From Chitinophagaceae bacterium BSSC1 (GTDB taxonomy: Bacteria; Bacteroidota; Bacteroidia; Chitinophagales; Chitinophagaceae): 64,000 nucleotides of DNA. The position numbers and the translations under genes are program-made. This document shows positions 25,086-33,858 of this stretch, piece after piece. The DNA is taken from positions 124,001 through 188,000 of the forward strand of contig NKJC01000001.1 of the NCBI GenBank assembly GCA_002256435.1, written 5' to 3'. Position 1 is the first letter of the stretch, and each line of letters starts with the position of its first letter. Below the pieces are notes generated by a model. The model was given only the letters and a program-made list of their open reading frames with translations. It was not told where the DNA came from and did not search any database.

Positions 25086-25682
25086 ATGCCCAAAAACCTT
25101 TTTTTATTGGCTTTTTTACTGATTACCCTTGGAGTTAATGCGCAATCCTTGGAACAGGACGCCACTAAGGGTAAGTTTAAACAGGAAAATATTTTCTTTG
25201 GAACCGGTTTAAATCTGGGTATTGCTTCCCAGTCTTTTAACGTGGGATTGAACCCAGAAATTGGTTATAGCATTACCAAATGGCTAGACGCAGGAATCAA
25301 TTTTAACGTGAATTATTATTCCCAAAACGCTACCGATTTTAGTACGGTTAAATACCAGAACTGGAGTTATGGGGGAGGTACTTTTTTAAGAGTATGGCCT
25401 GTGAATTTTCTTCACTTGCAAATTCAACCTGAATACAATTGGATCAATAGCACCCAAAAATTTACCAATAGACCCGATGTTTTAAAATACAAATACCAAG
25501 CAGAAAGTTTGTTGGTGGGTATTGGTTATGGCTCTCATTTTATTGGAAGCAGGTATTCTTATGTGACCCTAATGATGGATGTGTTGCAAAATCCTTTTTC
25601 ACCTTATAGGGATCAATTCAATGACCCATTGCCCGTATTCAGAGCGGGATTTGGCATGTATCTTAGGCCAAGCAAGAAATAA
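25086..25682 (+). CDS. Outer-membrane beta-barrel protein
   Basis: A 198-residue protein with signal peptide MPKNLFLLAFLLITLGVNAQ, followed by alternating strands rich in Y, W, N and G (FFGTGLNLGIASQSF, PEIGYSITKWLDAGI) and ending FRAGFGMYLRP, a typical barrel terminus. It is a small uncharacterised barrel of a type frequent in the Bacteroidota. Its 3' end overlaps the convergent LOG gene by 20 nt. Function is not known. Confidence 0.8.
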   Translation: MPKNLFLLAFLLITLGVNAQSLEQDATKGKFKQENIFFGTGLNLGIASQSFNVGLNPEIGYSITKWLDAGINFNVNYYSQNATDFSTVKYQNWSYGGGTFLRVWPVNFLHLQIQPEYNWINSTQKFTNRPDVLKYKYQAESLLVGIGYGSHFIGSRYSYVTLMMDVLQNPFSPYRDQFNDPLPVFRAGFGMYLRPSKK

Positions 25683-26202
25683 CATCGCCCGGACCATTAC
25701 AAACAATTAAGCGATCTCTCCAAGCTTCATACAAAAAGCCTTGTTGAAACATATTGTCAATATGGGCAATTAAGTGGTTGTAAAAGCCATTGCTATTCAT
25801 CAACACTATTTTCTTGTCGTGGATTTTCAAAGTGTTCCAGGTAAGCATTTCAAAAAGCTCGTCTAAGGTTCCATTACCACCAGGTAGCACAACGGCTGCA
25901 TCGCAGAGTTCATACATCATCTTCTTGCGAATATGCATGTCTGGTACCACGCGCAGTTCTGTAATGCCTTGGTGACCATGCTCCCACTCTAATAATAGTT
26001 CTGGGATTACGCCAATCACTTCTCCCCCATTGGCCATCATGGCATCGGCCACAGCCCCCATCAATCCCTTATTACCGCCTCCATAGATTAAAGCAATATC
26101 ATGCAGGGCCATTTGTTTGCCCAACTCAAATGCCTGTTGTTCAAAGAGTGGATCTGCACCAGATTTGGAACCACAGAAAACCGCAAATCGCTTAGAAGCC
26201 AT
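25663..26202 (-). CDS. LOG family protein (TIGR00730, Rossmann fold)
   Basis: A 179-residue protein with the LOG signature PGGNGTLDELFEMLTW at about residues 106-121 and the N-terminal FCGSKSG. The family hydrolyses nucleoside 5'-monophosphates to base and ribose 5-phosphate (cytokinin-activating enzyme in plants and some bacteria); its role here is probably nucleotide metabolism. Length is typical. The last 20 nt are shared with the convergent outer-membrane protein gene, so any 3' change affects both. Confidence 0.92.
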   Translation of the reverse strand: MASKRFAVFCGSKSGADPLFEQQAFELGKQMALHDIALIYGGGNKGLMGAVADAMMANGGEVIGVIPELLLEWEHGHQGITELRVVPDMHIRKKMMYELCDAAVVLPGGNGTLDELFEMLTWNTLKIHDKKIVLMNSNGFYNHLIAHIDNMFQQGFLYEAWRDRLIVCNGPGDVISCLA

Positions 26203-26281
26203 AACCCTATTTTTAGGCGGGAAAATTAGGTGAATTATTTGTACTATTTTGCCGATTCTTATTCACCCAAGATTTAAAGCC

Positions 26282-27736
26282 ATGTCTCCAGTTATCTTAT
26301 TCGGTTTTGTGATTGCCTATTTCTTGATTTTATTGGCAGTTGCTTGGTTTACCGGAAGAAATAGTACCAATGAATCTTTTTTTATTGGTAACAAGAGTTC
26401 CAATTGGATGCTAGTTGCTTTTGGGATGGTGGGCACTTCTTTGAGTGGGGTAACATTTGTAAGTGTCCCTGGTGCTGTTGTCAAAGAAGGATTTGCTTAT
26501 TTTCAAGTAACGCTAGGCTATTTAATTGGATATGTTGTCATTGCCTATGTGTTGCTGCCATTGTATTATAGACTAAACCTCACATCTATTTATAATTACT
26601 TATCAAGTAGGTTGGGTTTTAAATCTTACAAAACGGGTGCATCATTTTTTATTTTATCAAGAACACTAGGCGCTACCGCCAGGTTGTATTTGGTGGTGAA
26701 TATTTTACAAGACGCCATTCTGAATAGCTTTGGTATCCCTTTCTGGGCCACTACCCTGATCATTTTAGCCATGATCTTACTCTACACTTTTGAAGGCGGT
26801 GTTAAGACCATTGTTTGGACCGATACCCTGCAAACAACTTGCATGCTTTTGGGATTGATTATTTGTGTTGTTTATATACTTAGCAGTTTGAATATTGGAT
26901 TTGCAGGAAGTTTAGAAGCTATGAGTCAGAAAGGCTATTCAACTATTTTCAATACCAACCCTAATAGTAAATTGTTTTTTGTTAAACAGATTATTGCGGG
27001 AGCATTTATTACCATTACCATGACAGGAATGGATCAAGAAATGATGCAGAAAAACATTTCTGTAAAAACCTTGAAAGACTCTCAGAAAAATATCCTGAGC
27101 ATGTCTGTGGTTCTCATGTTCTCTATTTTGTTATTCCTTTACCTAGGAGGTTTGTTATACCTCTACGCTGGACAACAAAATGTGGTAGAAACAGGTGACA
27201 AACTATTCCCGGCCATTGCATTGCAACACATGCCTCCATTTGTTTCTGTTATTTTTATCATTGCCTTAATCTCTGCTCTTTTTCCAAGTGCCGATGGTGC
27301 CATTACAGCGCTTACTTCAACATTCTGCATAGACATTTTGGGTATTCAACGCAATACTACCATGAGTGATGCGCGCAAAAAACAAATTCGCCAAAGGGTT
27401 CACTTGGGTTTTGCTGCTATTTTCCTAGTCTTTGTTTTGGTCTTTAAAGTGGTGAATAGCCCAAGTATGATTGGTATAATTTTAAAAGTTGCCAGCTATA
27501 CCTATGGTCCGCTCTTGGGTCTGTTTACTTTTGGCATTTTACTCAAACGTAATGTGAAAGACAACTTGGTTCCATTGGTTTGTGTAGCATCGCCCCTGCT
27601 TTGCTTGTTAATTGATTTAAACCAAAAAGTCTTGTTTGGCTCTTTTGAACTAGGTTTAGAATTATTGATTATCAATGGCTTGATTACCTTTTTAGGACTT
27701 TTCCTAGTCTCCAAACCCCAAACTGCCCAAGAATAA
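26282..27736 (+). CDS. Sodium:solute symporter (SSS family)
   Basis: A 484-residue transporter with about 13 membrane segments that couples solute uptake to sodium. The start of the family is visible as an N-terminal segment followed by WFTGRNSTNESFFIGNKSSNWM, and GMVGTSLSGVTFVSVPG is the conserved TM2 region. FEGGVKTIVWTDTLQT is the family block after TM6. The ATG at 26282 is used; a TTG at 26249 would add 11 residues. The solute cannot be named. It ends 14 nt before the O-methyltransferase gene, which may have its own promoter in that gap. Confidence 0.92.
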   Translation: MSPVILFGFVIAYFLILLAVAWFTGRNSTNESFFIGNKSSNWMLVAFGMVGTSLSGVTFVSVPGAVVKEGFAYFQVTLGYLIGYVVIAYVLLPLYYRLNLTSIYNYLSSRLGFKSYKTGASFFILSRTLGATARLYLVVNILQDAILNSFGIPFWATTLIILAMILLYTFEGGVKTIVWTDTLQTTCMLLGLIICVVYILSSLNIGFAGSLEAMSQKGYSTIFNTNPNSKLFFVKQIIAGAFITITMTGMDQEMMQKNISVKTLKDSQKNILSMSVVLMFSILLFLYLGGLLYLYAGQQNVVETGDKLFPAIALQHMPPFVSVIFIIALISALFPSADGAITALTSTFCIDILGIQRNTTMSDARKKQIRQRVHLGFAAIFLVFVLVFKVVNSPSMIGIILKVASYTYGPLLGLFTFGILLKRNVKDNLVPLVCVASPLLCLLIDLNQKVLFGSFELGLELLIINGLITFLGLFLVSKPQTAQE

Positions 27737-27738
27737 AC

Positions 27739-27746
27739 TAATTTCG
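27739..27746 (+). promoter_or_regulatory. -7 element TAATTTCG immediately before the O-methyltransferase gene
   Basis: TAATTTCG is followed by CCCG and the ATG at 27751. The same 4-nt distance occurs at three other plus-strand genes. Inferred internal promoter giving a leaderless transcript. Confidence 0.45.
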
Positions 27747-27750
27747 CCCG

Positions 27751-28389
27751 ATGGAATTGGTCCATCCCTTGGCGGAAGCATATGCAAGTTTACACAGTAG
27801 CCCAGATGATGCCCTTTTAGCGCAGATTCAAGCAGCCACATTGGCTGAGCACGCACATGCCCATATGCTGAGCTCTCCTGTACAAGGAAGATTCCTTTCT
27901 ATGATGAGTCAACTGCTTCAGCCCAAGCAGATTTTAGAAATTGGCACATTCACTGGATATAGCGCCCTTTGTTTGGCCAAGGGTTTGCCAGAGGGCGGTC
28001 AATTGCATACCATTGAACTTAGAGAGGAAGACGCTTTAAGGTCAAAAGCCAATTTTAGCATTTCTGAAAGGGCAGAGCATATACATTTGCACATTGGCGA
28101 TGCTAAAACAATTATTCCCAGCCTAAACCAGGCTTGGGATTTGGTTTTTATAGACGCAGATAAAACTGGCTATATAGACTATTATGAATTATTGGTGCCT
28201 AGAATGGCCAAGAATGGTCTGATCATTGCAGACAACGTCTTGTTTCACGGACAGGTATTGGAGACGCCCTTGAGCGGCAAAAATGCCAAAGCCATTGACG
28301 CGTTCAATGCCCATGTGTCTGCTGACCCAAGAACGGAACAAGTATTATTAACAGTAAGAGACGGGTTACTCCTGATCAAAATCAAATAA
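27751..28389 (+). CDS. SAM-dependent O-methyltransferase (catechol/caffeoyl-CoA type)
   Basis: A 212-residue methyltransferase of the cation-dependent type 3 family. The SAM-binding motif EIGTFTGYSALCLAKGL is at about 67-83, TIELREED is the next strand, and DLVFIDADKTGYIDYYE carries the metal-binding Asp residues; GLIIADNVLFHG follows. The acceptor is unknown; relatives also include tRNA-modifying TrmR. It starts 14 nt after the symporter gene stop and its TAA is followed directly by the ATG of the glucosaminidase gene. Confidence 0.9.
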   Translation: MELVHPLAEAYASLHSSPDDALLAQIQAATLAEHAHAHMLSSPVQGRFLSMMSQLLQPKQILEIGTFTGYSALCLAKGLPEGGQLHTIELREEDALRSKANFSISERAEHIHLHIGDAKTIIPSLNQAWDLVFIDADKTGYIDYYELLVPRMAKNGLIIADNVLFHGQVLETPLSGKNAKAIDAFNAHVSADPRTEQVLLTVRDGLLLIKIK

Positions 28390-29568
28390 ATGAAGCAACT
28401 GGTATTCTTAATAATGTTGGCCTTAAGTACATTGGCTAACGCTCAGCGTGAAAAAGTACAGAACTATGTAAACCAATACAAGGACCTAGCCATGGCAGAA
28501 ATGCGCCGTACAGGCGTTCCTGCTTCTATTACGCTTGCACAAGGAATTTTGGAATCACAATCTGGTGAAAGTAAACTGGCCCAAAAATCAAATAACCATT
28601 TTGGCATCAAGTGTAAAACCGAATGGACCGGAGAAAAAACCTATCATGATGATGACCTAAGACAAGAATGTTTTAGGGTGTATCCTTCTGTAGAAGATTC
28701 TTATAAAGACCATTCTGATTTTCTTAAAAACAGGGAATACTATACCGCACTTTTCAAACTTGATCCTACTGATGATAAGGGTTGGGCTTATGGTCTAAAG
28801 AAAGCAGGATATGCTACTGAAAAAGACTATCCAACCAGGTTATTAAAATTGATAAATGATTTTGAATTGCACCAATACAGTGTGCAAGCTTTAGAAAATA
28901 AGGACCTGCCCACTAGTAATGAGCGCCTAGAAACCAAAGCTACAATTGCACCAACTACTCCAGCCAATACACCCATAGTCAAAAGCAGTGCTGTAACTTC
29001 TATGCCGCTAAACAATAGCCCAAGACTTAGGGTTATCAACCAAACTAAACCACCAGCTGAAGCAGAACAGGAGAAAATGGATTCACTGGTTACTCAAACC
29101 GCTGTTGCCATTGAAAACGCACAACAGGAACAGGAGTTAGTAAAATCCAATAAAGAAAACTTTAAAGAACCCGTTAAAAAAGCTGCGCTTTATCCTTCAG
29201 AACCTTTTAGCATCAATCATACCAAAGTGATTTTTGCAGCAGCGGGTACTTCTACTTTATCCATTGCCAATAAATATGGTATTTCATTGAGCAAACTATT
29301 TGACTTTAATGAGATGGAACAAACAGACATATTAGACCAAGACCAATTATTGTTCCTTGAAAAGAAATTGAAAAAAGGTGCCACTGATGTTTATGTTTGC
29401 AAAGCGGGAGAAACCCTAACAGAAATTGCGCAGAAAGAAGGGGTGCGTTTAGACGCATTAATGGAATACAATCACCTTTCAAAAAACAGTGTCTTGACCA
29501 ATGGTCAAAAACTGCAACTGCGTGCTGCTGAAAAGGCTGCCGGAAAAAACGAGAAATCACCTAAATAG
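28390..29568 (+). CDS. Exported peptidoglycan glucosaminidase with two LysM domains
   Basis: A 392-residue protein: signal peptide ending ANAQ, a GH73 glucosaminidase domain (about 25-165) with ITLAQGILESQSGESKLA holding the catalytic Glu, and NNHFGIKC. A low-complexity linker (about 170-265) leads to two LysM modules (about 275-320 and 335-380, VYVCKAGETLTEIAQKEGV). It should bind peptidoglycan and cleave N-acetylglucosamine-N-acetylmuramic acid bonds during growth or division. ATG 28390 directly follows the previous stop, so it is coupled to the methyltransferase gene. Confidence 0.93.
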   Translation: MKQLVFLIMLALSTLANAQREKVQNYVNQYKDLAMAEMRRTGVPASITLAQGILESQSGESKLAQKSNNHFGIKCKTEWTGEKTYHDDDLRQECFRVYPSVEDSYKDHSDFLKNREYYTALFKLDPTDDKGWAYGLKKAGYATEKDYPTRLLKLINDFELHQYSVQALENKDLPTSNERLETKATIAPTTPANTPIVKSSAVTSMPLNNSPRLRVINQTKPPAEAEQEKMDSLVTQTAVAIENAQQEQELVKSNKENFKEPVKKAALYPSEPFSINHTKVIFAAAGTSTLSIANKYGISLSKLFDFNEMEQTDILDQDQLLFLEKKLKKGATDVYVCKAGETLTEIAQKEGVRLDALMEYNHLSKNSVLTNGQKLQLRAAEKAAGKNEKSPK

Positions 29569-29589
29569 ATAACCCTACAATCTGCAGAC

Positions 29590-30132
29590 ATGCCAGTGAT
29601 TGAATTACACAACAGACAGTTTGAACCCTATTTGCCAGAGGCCTTGATTCAAGAAAAAGTAAAAGAATTGGCTGCGCAATTAGACAAGGATTATGCAGGC
29701 AAGAAACCTTTGTTTATTGCTATCCTGAATGGTTCCTTCATGTTTGCAGCAGACCTTTTTAAATACTTAAGCATAGAAGCAGAAATCTGCTTTATCAAAT
29801 TAGCTTCTTACAAGGGTACCAAATCTTCTGGACAAGTAGTTACTGCTATTGGTTTGGATACAGACGTGAATGACCGTCACGTGATTATTTTAGAAGACAT
29901 TATTGATACCGGTAAGACCATGAATGAATTCTTGCCCCAGTTACGCAATCAACAGCCCGCATCTTTAAAAGTGGCCATCTTATTGCATAAACCAGAAGCT
30001 ACCAAATTTGAAGTTCCTATTGACTATTGCTGTTTTAGCATTCCCAACAAATTTGTGCTGGGATATGGTTTAGACTTTGATGGTTATGGGCGCAATATCA
30101 AGGAGATCTACCAATTGGTGGGAGAAGAATAA
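29590..30132 (+). CDS. hpt: Hypoxanthine phosphoribosyltransferase
   Basis: A 180-residue purine salvage enzyme that makes IMP or GMP from hypoxanthine or guanine and PRPP. The PRPP-binding motif VIILEDIIDTGKTMNE lies at about residues 97-112, LFIAILNGSFMF is the upstream loop, and LASYKGTKSSG the flexible loop. The length fits. It follows the glucosaminidase gene by 21 nt and may share its mRNA. Confidence 0.92.
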   Translation: MPVIELHNRQFEPYLPEALIQEKVKELAAQLDKDYAGKKPLFIAILNGSFMFAADLFKYLSIEAEICFIKLASYKGTKSSGQVVTAIGLDTDVNDRHVIILEDIIDTGKTMNEFLPQLRNQQPASLKVAILLHKPEATKFEVPIDYCCFSIPNKFVLGYGLDFDGYGRNIKEIYQLVGEE

Positions 30133-30192
30133 CATTTCCTACAAAGTCCTGTCCATTTTTTTTGCCTAATTTAGGTTGTAATAGTATGCCCC

Positions 30193-31968
30193 ATGATGAA
30201 AACAGCCTTTTTGGCTTGCTGCCTATTGCTGCTTGCAAATCTAGGTTCTACTCAATATTATTTGCGTGGAGAGGTTCGCAATGAACGCGGGGCCATGCTA
30301 GAAGGAGTTAGAATTTATTTGGGGAATAAATCAGGGGCTCCTTATTATAGTGGCAATACGGGCGCTTTTGGCATTCCATCCAATAAAATGATGGATACCC
30401 TTTTTTTACAAATGGATGGATATGAGTCTTTTCAACAATTGGTAGATACCAGAAAGATTCAAACACTTACCTTAAAAATGCTGGCTGCTACGGCCAATCT
30501 CTACAAACACAAACTCAATTCATTTACTAAGAACCTCAACAATTATTCAGGCAATAGTGGTTTGGCAGGAGAAAGTTATAGCAGTCAGGTTGAGAATGAA
30601 TTTGTAGATGCCCATCCATACCATCAAACAGGTTTTGCTCTGAATATTGACCACGCATCTTATAGCAATATCAGGCGATTTATCCATAACCAAATGCCCG
30701 TTCCTGTAGACGCTGTTCGCATTGAAGAAATGCTGAACTATTTTAATTTTCCTTTAGATACAGGTAGTGCTGCAAGAGATAGTTTTCTGTGTAAAACAAG
30801 GGTTACTAGTTGCCCTTGGAATGAAAAAAATAAACTGTTTTTTGTACAGGTAGCAGCACCAAGATTAAACCTAGATAGTATTAAGGCAAGCAATTTGGTT
30901 TTCTTAATAGATATCTCTGGTAGTATGGACAAAGCCAATCGTTTGCCCTTGCTACAACAGGCTTTCAAGCTATTGGTAGAAAATCTACGCGCCCAAGACA
31001 CCGTATCTATTGTTACTTATGGAGGTAATGTTTCTATTAGATTAAATGGGGTTAGCGGAGCTGAGAAAAAACGCATTCAAGACGCCATTGATTCTTTGGA
31101 TGCGGGCGGAGATACGCCTGGTGGCGATGGTATTAGAACAGCATACGCACTTGCAAAAAGAACTTTTATACCTGAAGGAAACAATCGGGTTATCCTTGCC
31201 ACAGATGGAGATTTTAATGTGGGCGAAGCCACTGAAAAAGCCATGGAAGATTTGATTAGTCAGTATAGACAAACGGGCATTTACCTAACCTGTTTGGGGG
31301 TTGGCATGGGCAATTACAAAGACAGCAAACTGGAATTATTGGCCAAAAAAGGAAACGGCAATTTTGCTTATTTAGACCACTTGCAAGAAGCACAAAAAAC
31401 ACTTGTTACAGAACTAACCCAAACCCTTTATGCCGTTGCCAATGACGCGTTTGTAGACATTGATTTTAATCCTGAAATAATCAAGTCTTATAGACTCATT
31501 GGTTTTGATAATAAGAAAAACGCCTTAGAAGACAGCACTACCCAATTACAGGGTGGAGAAGAGGGAAGTGGCCATAACCTGATGGCCGTTTTTGAAATAG
31601 AACCCAAGGATAGTAGTTTAACAAAGGGTAACTTAGGAACCCTCAATATCAATTTCAAAAAGACAGATTCACTTGAATTTCAACAACAGTATTATGAGAT
31701 TCCCTATGCACCCTTTGCCTTACAAGCTGCTGAACAGGAATACCGTTTTGCCACTGCTGTTTGCATGTTTGGTACTTTGTTAAAACAATCGGCCTACGCC
31801 AAAAAAATCAGCTTTGATCAGATCTGGTCATTGGCATCGCTTTCTTACAAATCAGATGACCGATATCAAAAAGAATTTGTTTCCTTGGTAGACGCGGCCA
31901 AACAAATTTATTCTCCAGAAAAAAGAAAGCGCAAAAGAAAAACGCAGGACCAGGGCCCTGCGTTCTAA
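30193..31968 (+). CDS. Exported VWA-domain protein of the YfbK type with N-terminal regulatory domain
   Basis: A 591-residue protein. Signal peptide (about 1-20, MMKTAFLACCLLLLANLGST), then a carboxypeptidase-regulatory-like beta domain (about 24-95, LRGEVRNERGAMLEGVRIYL), then the VWA N-terminal domain with DHASYSNIRRFI (about 150-220), the VWA domain with intact MIDAS DISGSM (about 238-415), and a C-terminal DUF3520-like part ending in a basic KRKRKRK tail. The E. coli relative YfbK is uncharacterised; VWA domains bind partner proteins through metal. No MoxR ATPase is near. The terminator hairpin overlaps its last codons. Confidence 0.88.
   Translation: MMKTAFLACCLLLLANLGSTQYYLRGEVRNERGAMLEGVRIYLGNKSGAPYYSGNTGAFGIPSNKMMDTLFLQMDGYESFQQLVDTRKIQTLTLKMLAATANLYKHKLNSFTKNLNNYSGNSGLAGESYSSQVENEFVDAHPYHQTGFALNIDHASYSNIRRFIHNQMPVPVDAVRIEEMLNYFNFPLDTGSAARDSFLCKTRVTSCPWNEKNKLFFVQVAAPRLNLDSIKASNLVFLIDISGSMDKANRLPLLQQAFKLLVENLRAQDTVSIVTYGGNVSIRLNGVSGAEKKRIQDAIDSLDAGGDTPGGDGIRTAYALAKRTFIPEGNNRVILATDGDFNVGEATEKAMEDLISQYRQTGIYLTCLGVGMGNYKDSKLELLAKKGNGNFAYLDHLQEAQKTLVTELTQTLYAVANDAFVDIDFNPEIIKSYRLIGFDNKKNALEDSTTQLQGGEEGSGHNLMAVFEIEPKDSSLTKGNLGTLNINFKKTDSLEFQQQYYEIPYAPFALQAAEQEYRFATAVCMFGTLLKQSAYAKKISFDQIWSLASLSYKSDDRYQKEFVSLVDAAKQIYSPEKRKRKRKTQDQGPAF
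31941..31964. terminator. Hairpin overlapping the 3' end of the VWA gene
   Basis: AACGCAGG and CCTGCGTT pair around an 8-nt loop inside the last codons of the VWA gene, before the convergent dnaJ. T runs are weak on both sides, so termination is a guess. Confidence 0.4.
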
Positions 31969-31996
31969 CAAATGGTTCTAACAAATTACTATCGCG

Positions 31997-33163
31997 TTAG
32001 CTAAAAGCTTCTCTAACCCTTTCAAAGAAACTCTTGTCTCCCTTATTGGGATTGGGTTTGAAGTTATCGCTATTGTTCAATTTTTCTAAAATGGCTTTTT
32101 CATCTGCACTTAAATGTTGGGGTGTCCAAACATTCACGTGTATCAATTGGTCTCCCCTGCTATAGCCTTGCACTTCTGGAAAACCCTTTCCTTTTAATCG
32201 GAAAATTTTACCGCTTTGTGTACCCGGTGGAATTTTAATCTTGGCCCTACCATCAATGGTGGGTACTTCTACTTGAGTACCAAATGCCGCGTCAGGAAAA
32301 CTAATATGCAGGTCAAATGCTACATTCAAACCATCACGCTGTAATTCTGCGTGCGCTTCTTCTTCAATTTGTATAATTAGGTCTCCATTAGATCCGCCGC
32401 GCTCTCCTGCATTTCCTTTGCCACTCATGCTCAACTGCATGCCTTCATGCACACCTGCTGGAATATCAATGCTAATGGTTTCTTCTCCGTATACTCTTCC
32501 CTCTCCTTTACAGTTACCACATTTAGCAGTAATAGAAGTTCCTTCTCCATTACAAGTAGGGCAAGTAGTAACCGTTTGCATTTGTCCCAAAAAGGTATTG
32601 GTTACTTTGCGCACTTGTCCACTTCCATGACAGGTATTACAGGTTTGAACACTGCTCTTGTCTTTGGCGCCACTACCAGAACAGGTAGCACAGGCAACAT
32701 GCTTTTTTACTTTCACATTCTTGGTAACACCTTTGGCCATTTCCTCAAAATTTAATTTGAGTTTGATGCGCAAGTTGCTACCCCTTTGTCCTCTGGCATT
32801 TCTTCCACCACCGGACCTAGAACGTCCGCCACCGCCGCCAAAGAAATTGCCAAACATATCGTCTCCAAAAATGTCCCCAAATTGGCTGAAGATATCATCG
32901 GTATTCATATTGCCGCCAAATCCTCCACCACCTGCACCTGGTGCAAATGCAGCATGACCATAACGGTCATACTTAGCTTTTTTATCGGCATCACTGAGAA
33001 TCTCGTAAGCATTGGCTGCTTCCTTGAATTTCTCTTCCGCTTCCTTGTCTCCAGGGTTACGGTCAGGGTGAAATTGCATGGCCACTTTCCGATAAGCTTT
33101 TTTAATCTCTTCGGCACTGGCTCCCTTGCTTACTCCCAGTATTTCATATAAATCTCTCTTCAT
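31997..33163 (-). CDS. dnaJ: Molecular chaperone DnaJ
   Basis: The Hsp40 co-chaperone that delivers clients to DnaK and stimulates its ATPase. All four parts are visible in 388 residues: the J-domain with HPD (FHPDRNPGD, about residues 30-38), a Gly/Phe-rich linker (about 75-125), four zinc repeats ([32 protein letters not shown]; about 158-225), and the C-terminal substrate domain. It starts 17 nt after the grpE stop. No CIRCE element is seen upstream of the pair. Confidence 0.97.
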   Translation of the reverse strand: MKRDLYEILGVSKGASAEEIKKAYRKVAMQFHPDRNPGDKEAEEKFKEAANAYEILSDADKKAKYDRYGHAAFAPGAGGGGFGGNMNTDDIFSQFGDIFGDDMFGNFFGGGGGRSRSGGGRNARGQRGSNLRIKLKLNFEEMAKGVTKNVKVKKHVACATCSGSGAKDKSSVQTCNTCHGSGQVRKVTNTFLGQMQTVTTCPTCNGEGTSITAKCGNCKGEGRVYGEETISIDIPAGVHEGMQLSMSGKGNAGERGGSNGDLIIQIEEEAHAELQRDGLNVAFDLHISFPDAAFGTQVEVPTIDGRAKIKIPPGTQSGKIFRLKGKGFPEVQGYSRGDQLIHVNVWTPQHLSADEKAILEKLNNSDNFKPNPNKGDKSFFERVREAFS

Positions 33164-33180
33164 GTATGCTACTATTGGTA

Positions 33181-33744
33181 TTAATTGCCTACCACCACTT
33201 TGGCAAAACGGATGATTTTATCGTTTAGGTAATATCCCTTCATTACTTCGTCCAAGATCTTGCCCTTTAATTCCGGCGTTGGTGCTGGAATCTCAGTGAT
33301 GGCTTCGTGCTTCTCCACGTCAAATTCCGTGTTGATGCTTTCCATGGCTTTTACACCTTTGTTTTGCAAATTGCTCCTGATTTTGTTGAATACCAACAAA
33401 ACACCCTCTTTCTGAGCGGCAATATCATCTGACCCAGACAATTGTTTTTCCGCACGGTCACAATCGTCCAGCACGTCAAGTAATGAAACAATCACGTCTT
33501 TACCGGCGGTTTGAATCAAATCCAACCTTTCTTTGGCAGTTCTACGTCTGAAATTGTCAAATTCAGCCATCAAACGGAGGTATTTGTCTTTTTGCTCCTG
33601 TAATTCAGCAGTCAATTTTTCCATTTGGTTCTCTTCTGCAACGGGTTCGTTGAGTTTAGAGGTTCCGGCTGCATTTTCGTCAGTATTGATATCCACTTGG
33701 GTGTCAGTCTGATTGTTTTCTGGGTTTGTATTGTGCTGCTCCAT
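33181..33744 (-). CDS. grpE: Nucleotide exchange factor GrpE
   Basis: GrpE releases ADP from DnaK. In its 187 residues an acidic, disordered N-terminus (about 1-40, many E, N, T) is followed by a long coiled coil (about 41-90) with [16 protein letters not shown], and the C-terminal beta head with the conserved ending [21 protein letters not shown]. It forms an operon with dnaJ; dnaK is not in the window. It diverges from the rlmI gene across about 115 bp. Confidence 0.95.
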   Translation of the reverse strand: MEQHNTNPENNQTDTQVDINTDENAAGTSKLNEPVAEENQMEKLTAELQEQKDKYLRLMAEFDNFRRRTAKERLDLIQTAGKDVIVSLLDVLDDCDRAEKQLSGSDDIAAQKEGVLLVFNKIRSNLQNKGVKAMESINTEFDVEKHEAITEIPAPTPELKGKILDEVMKGYYLNDKIIRFAKVVVGN

Positions 33745-33846
33745 CTCTTTATCGTCTTAATTTATAAAAATTGCTTGATAACCAACTATGTCAAAAATAT
33801 TGCCAAGCAAAGGAAAGGGAAAAAATGACAGGAGAAACGCTTCACC

Positions 33847-33854
33847 TATCTTTG
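33847..33854 (+). promoter_or_regulatory. -7 element TATCTTTG immediately before the rRNA methyltransferase gene
   Basis: TATCTTTG, a perfect TAnnTTTG match, is followed by CCGA and the ATG at 33859. Predicted leaderless transcript. Confidence 0.55.
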
Positions 33855-33858
33855 CCGA

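Noticed and set aside
32658..32957. Pro-rich plus-strand frame opposite dnaJ
   Set aside because: The proline runs are only the complement of the Gly-rich linker codons of DnaJ.
33745..33858. CIRCE-type or TTGCTTG/CAAGCAA element before grpE
   Set aside because: No CIRCE sequence is present, and the 7-bp arms are too far apart to be convincing.
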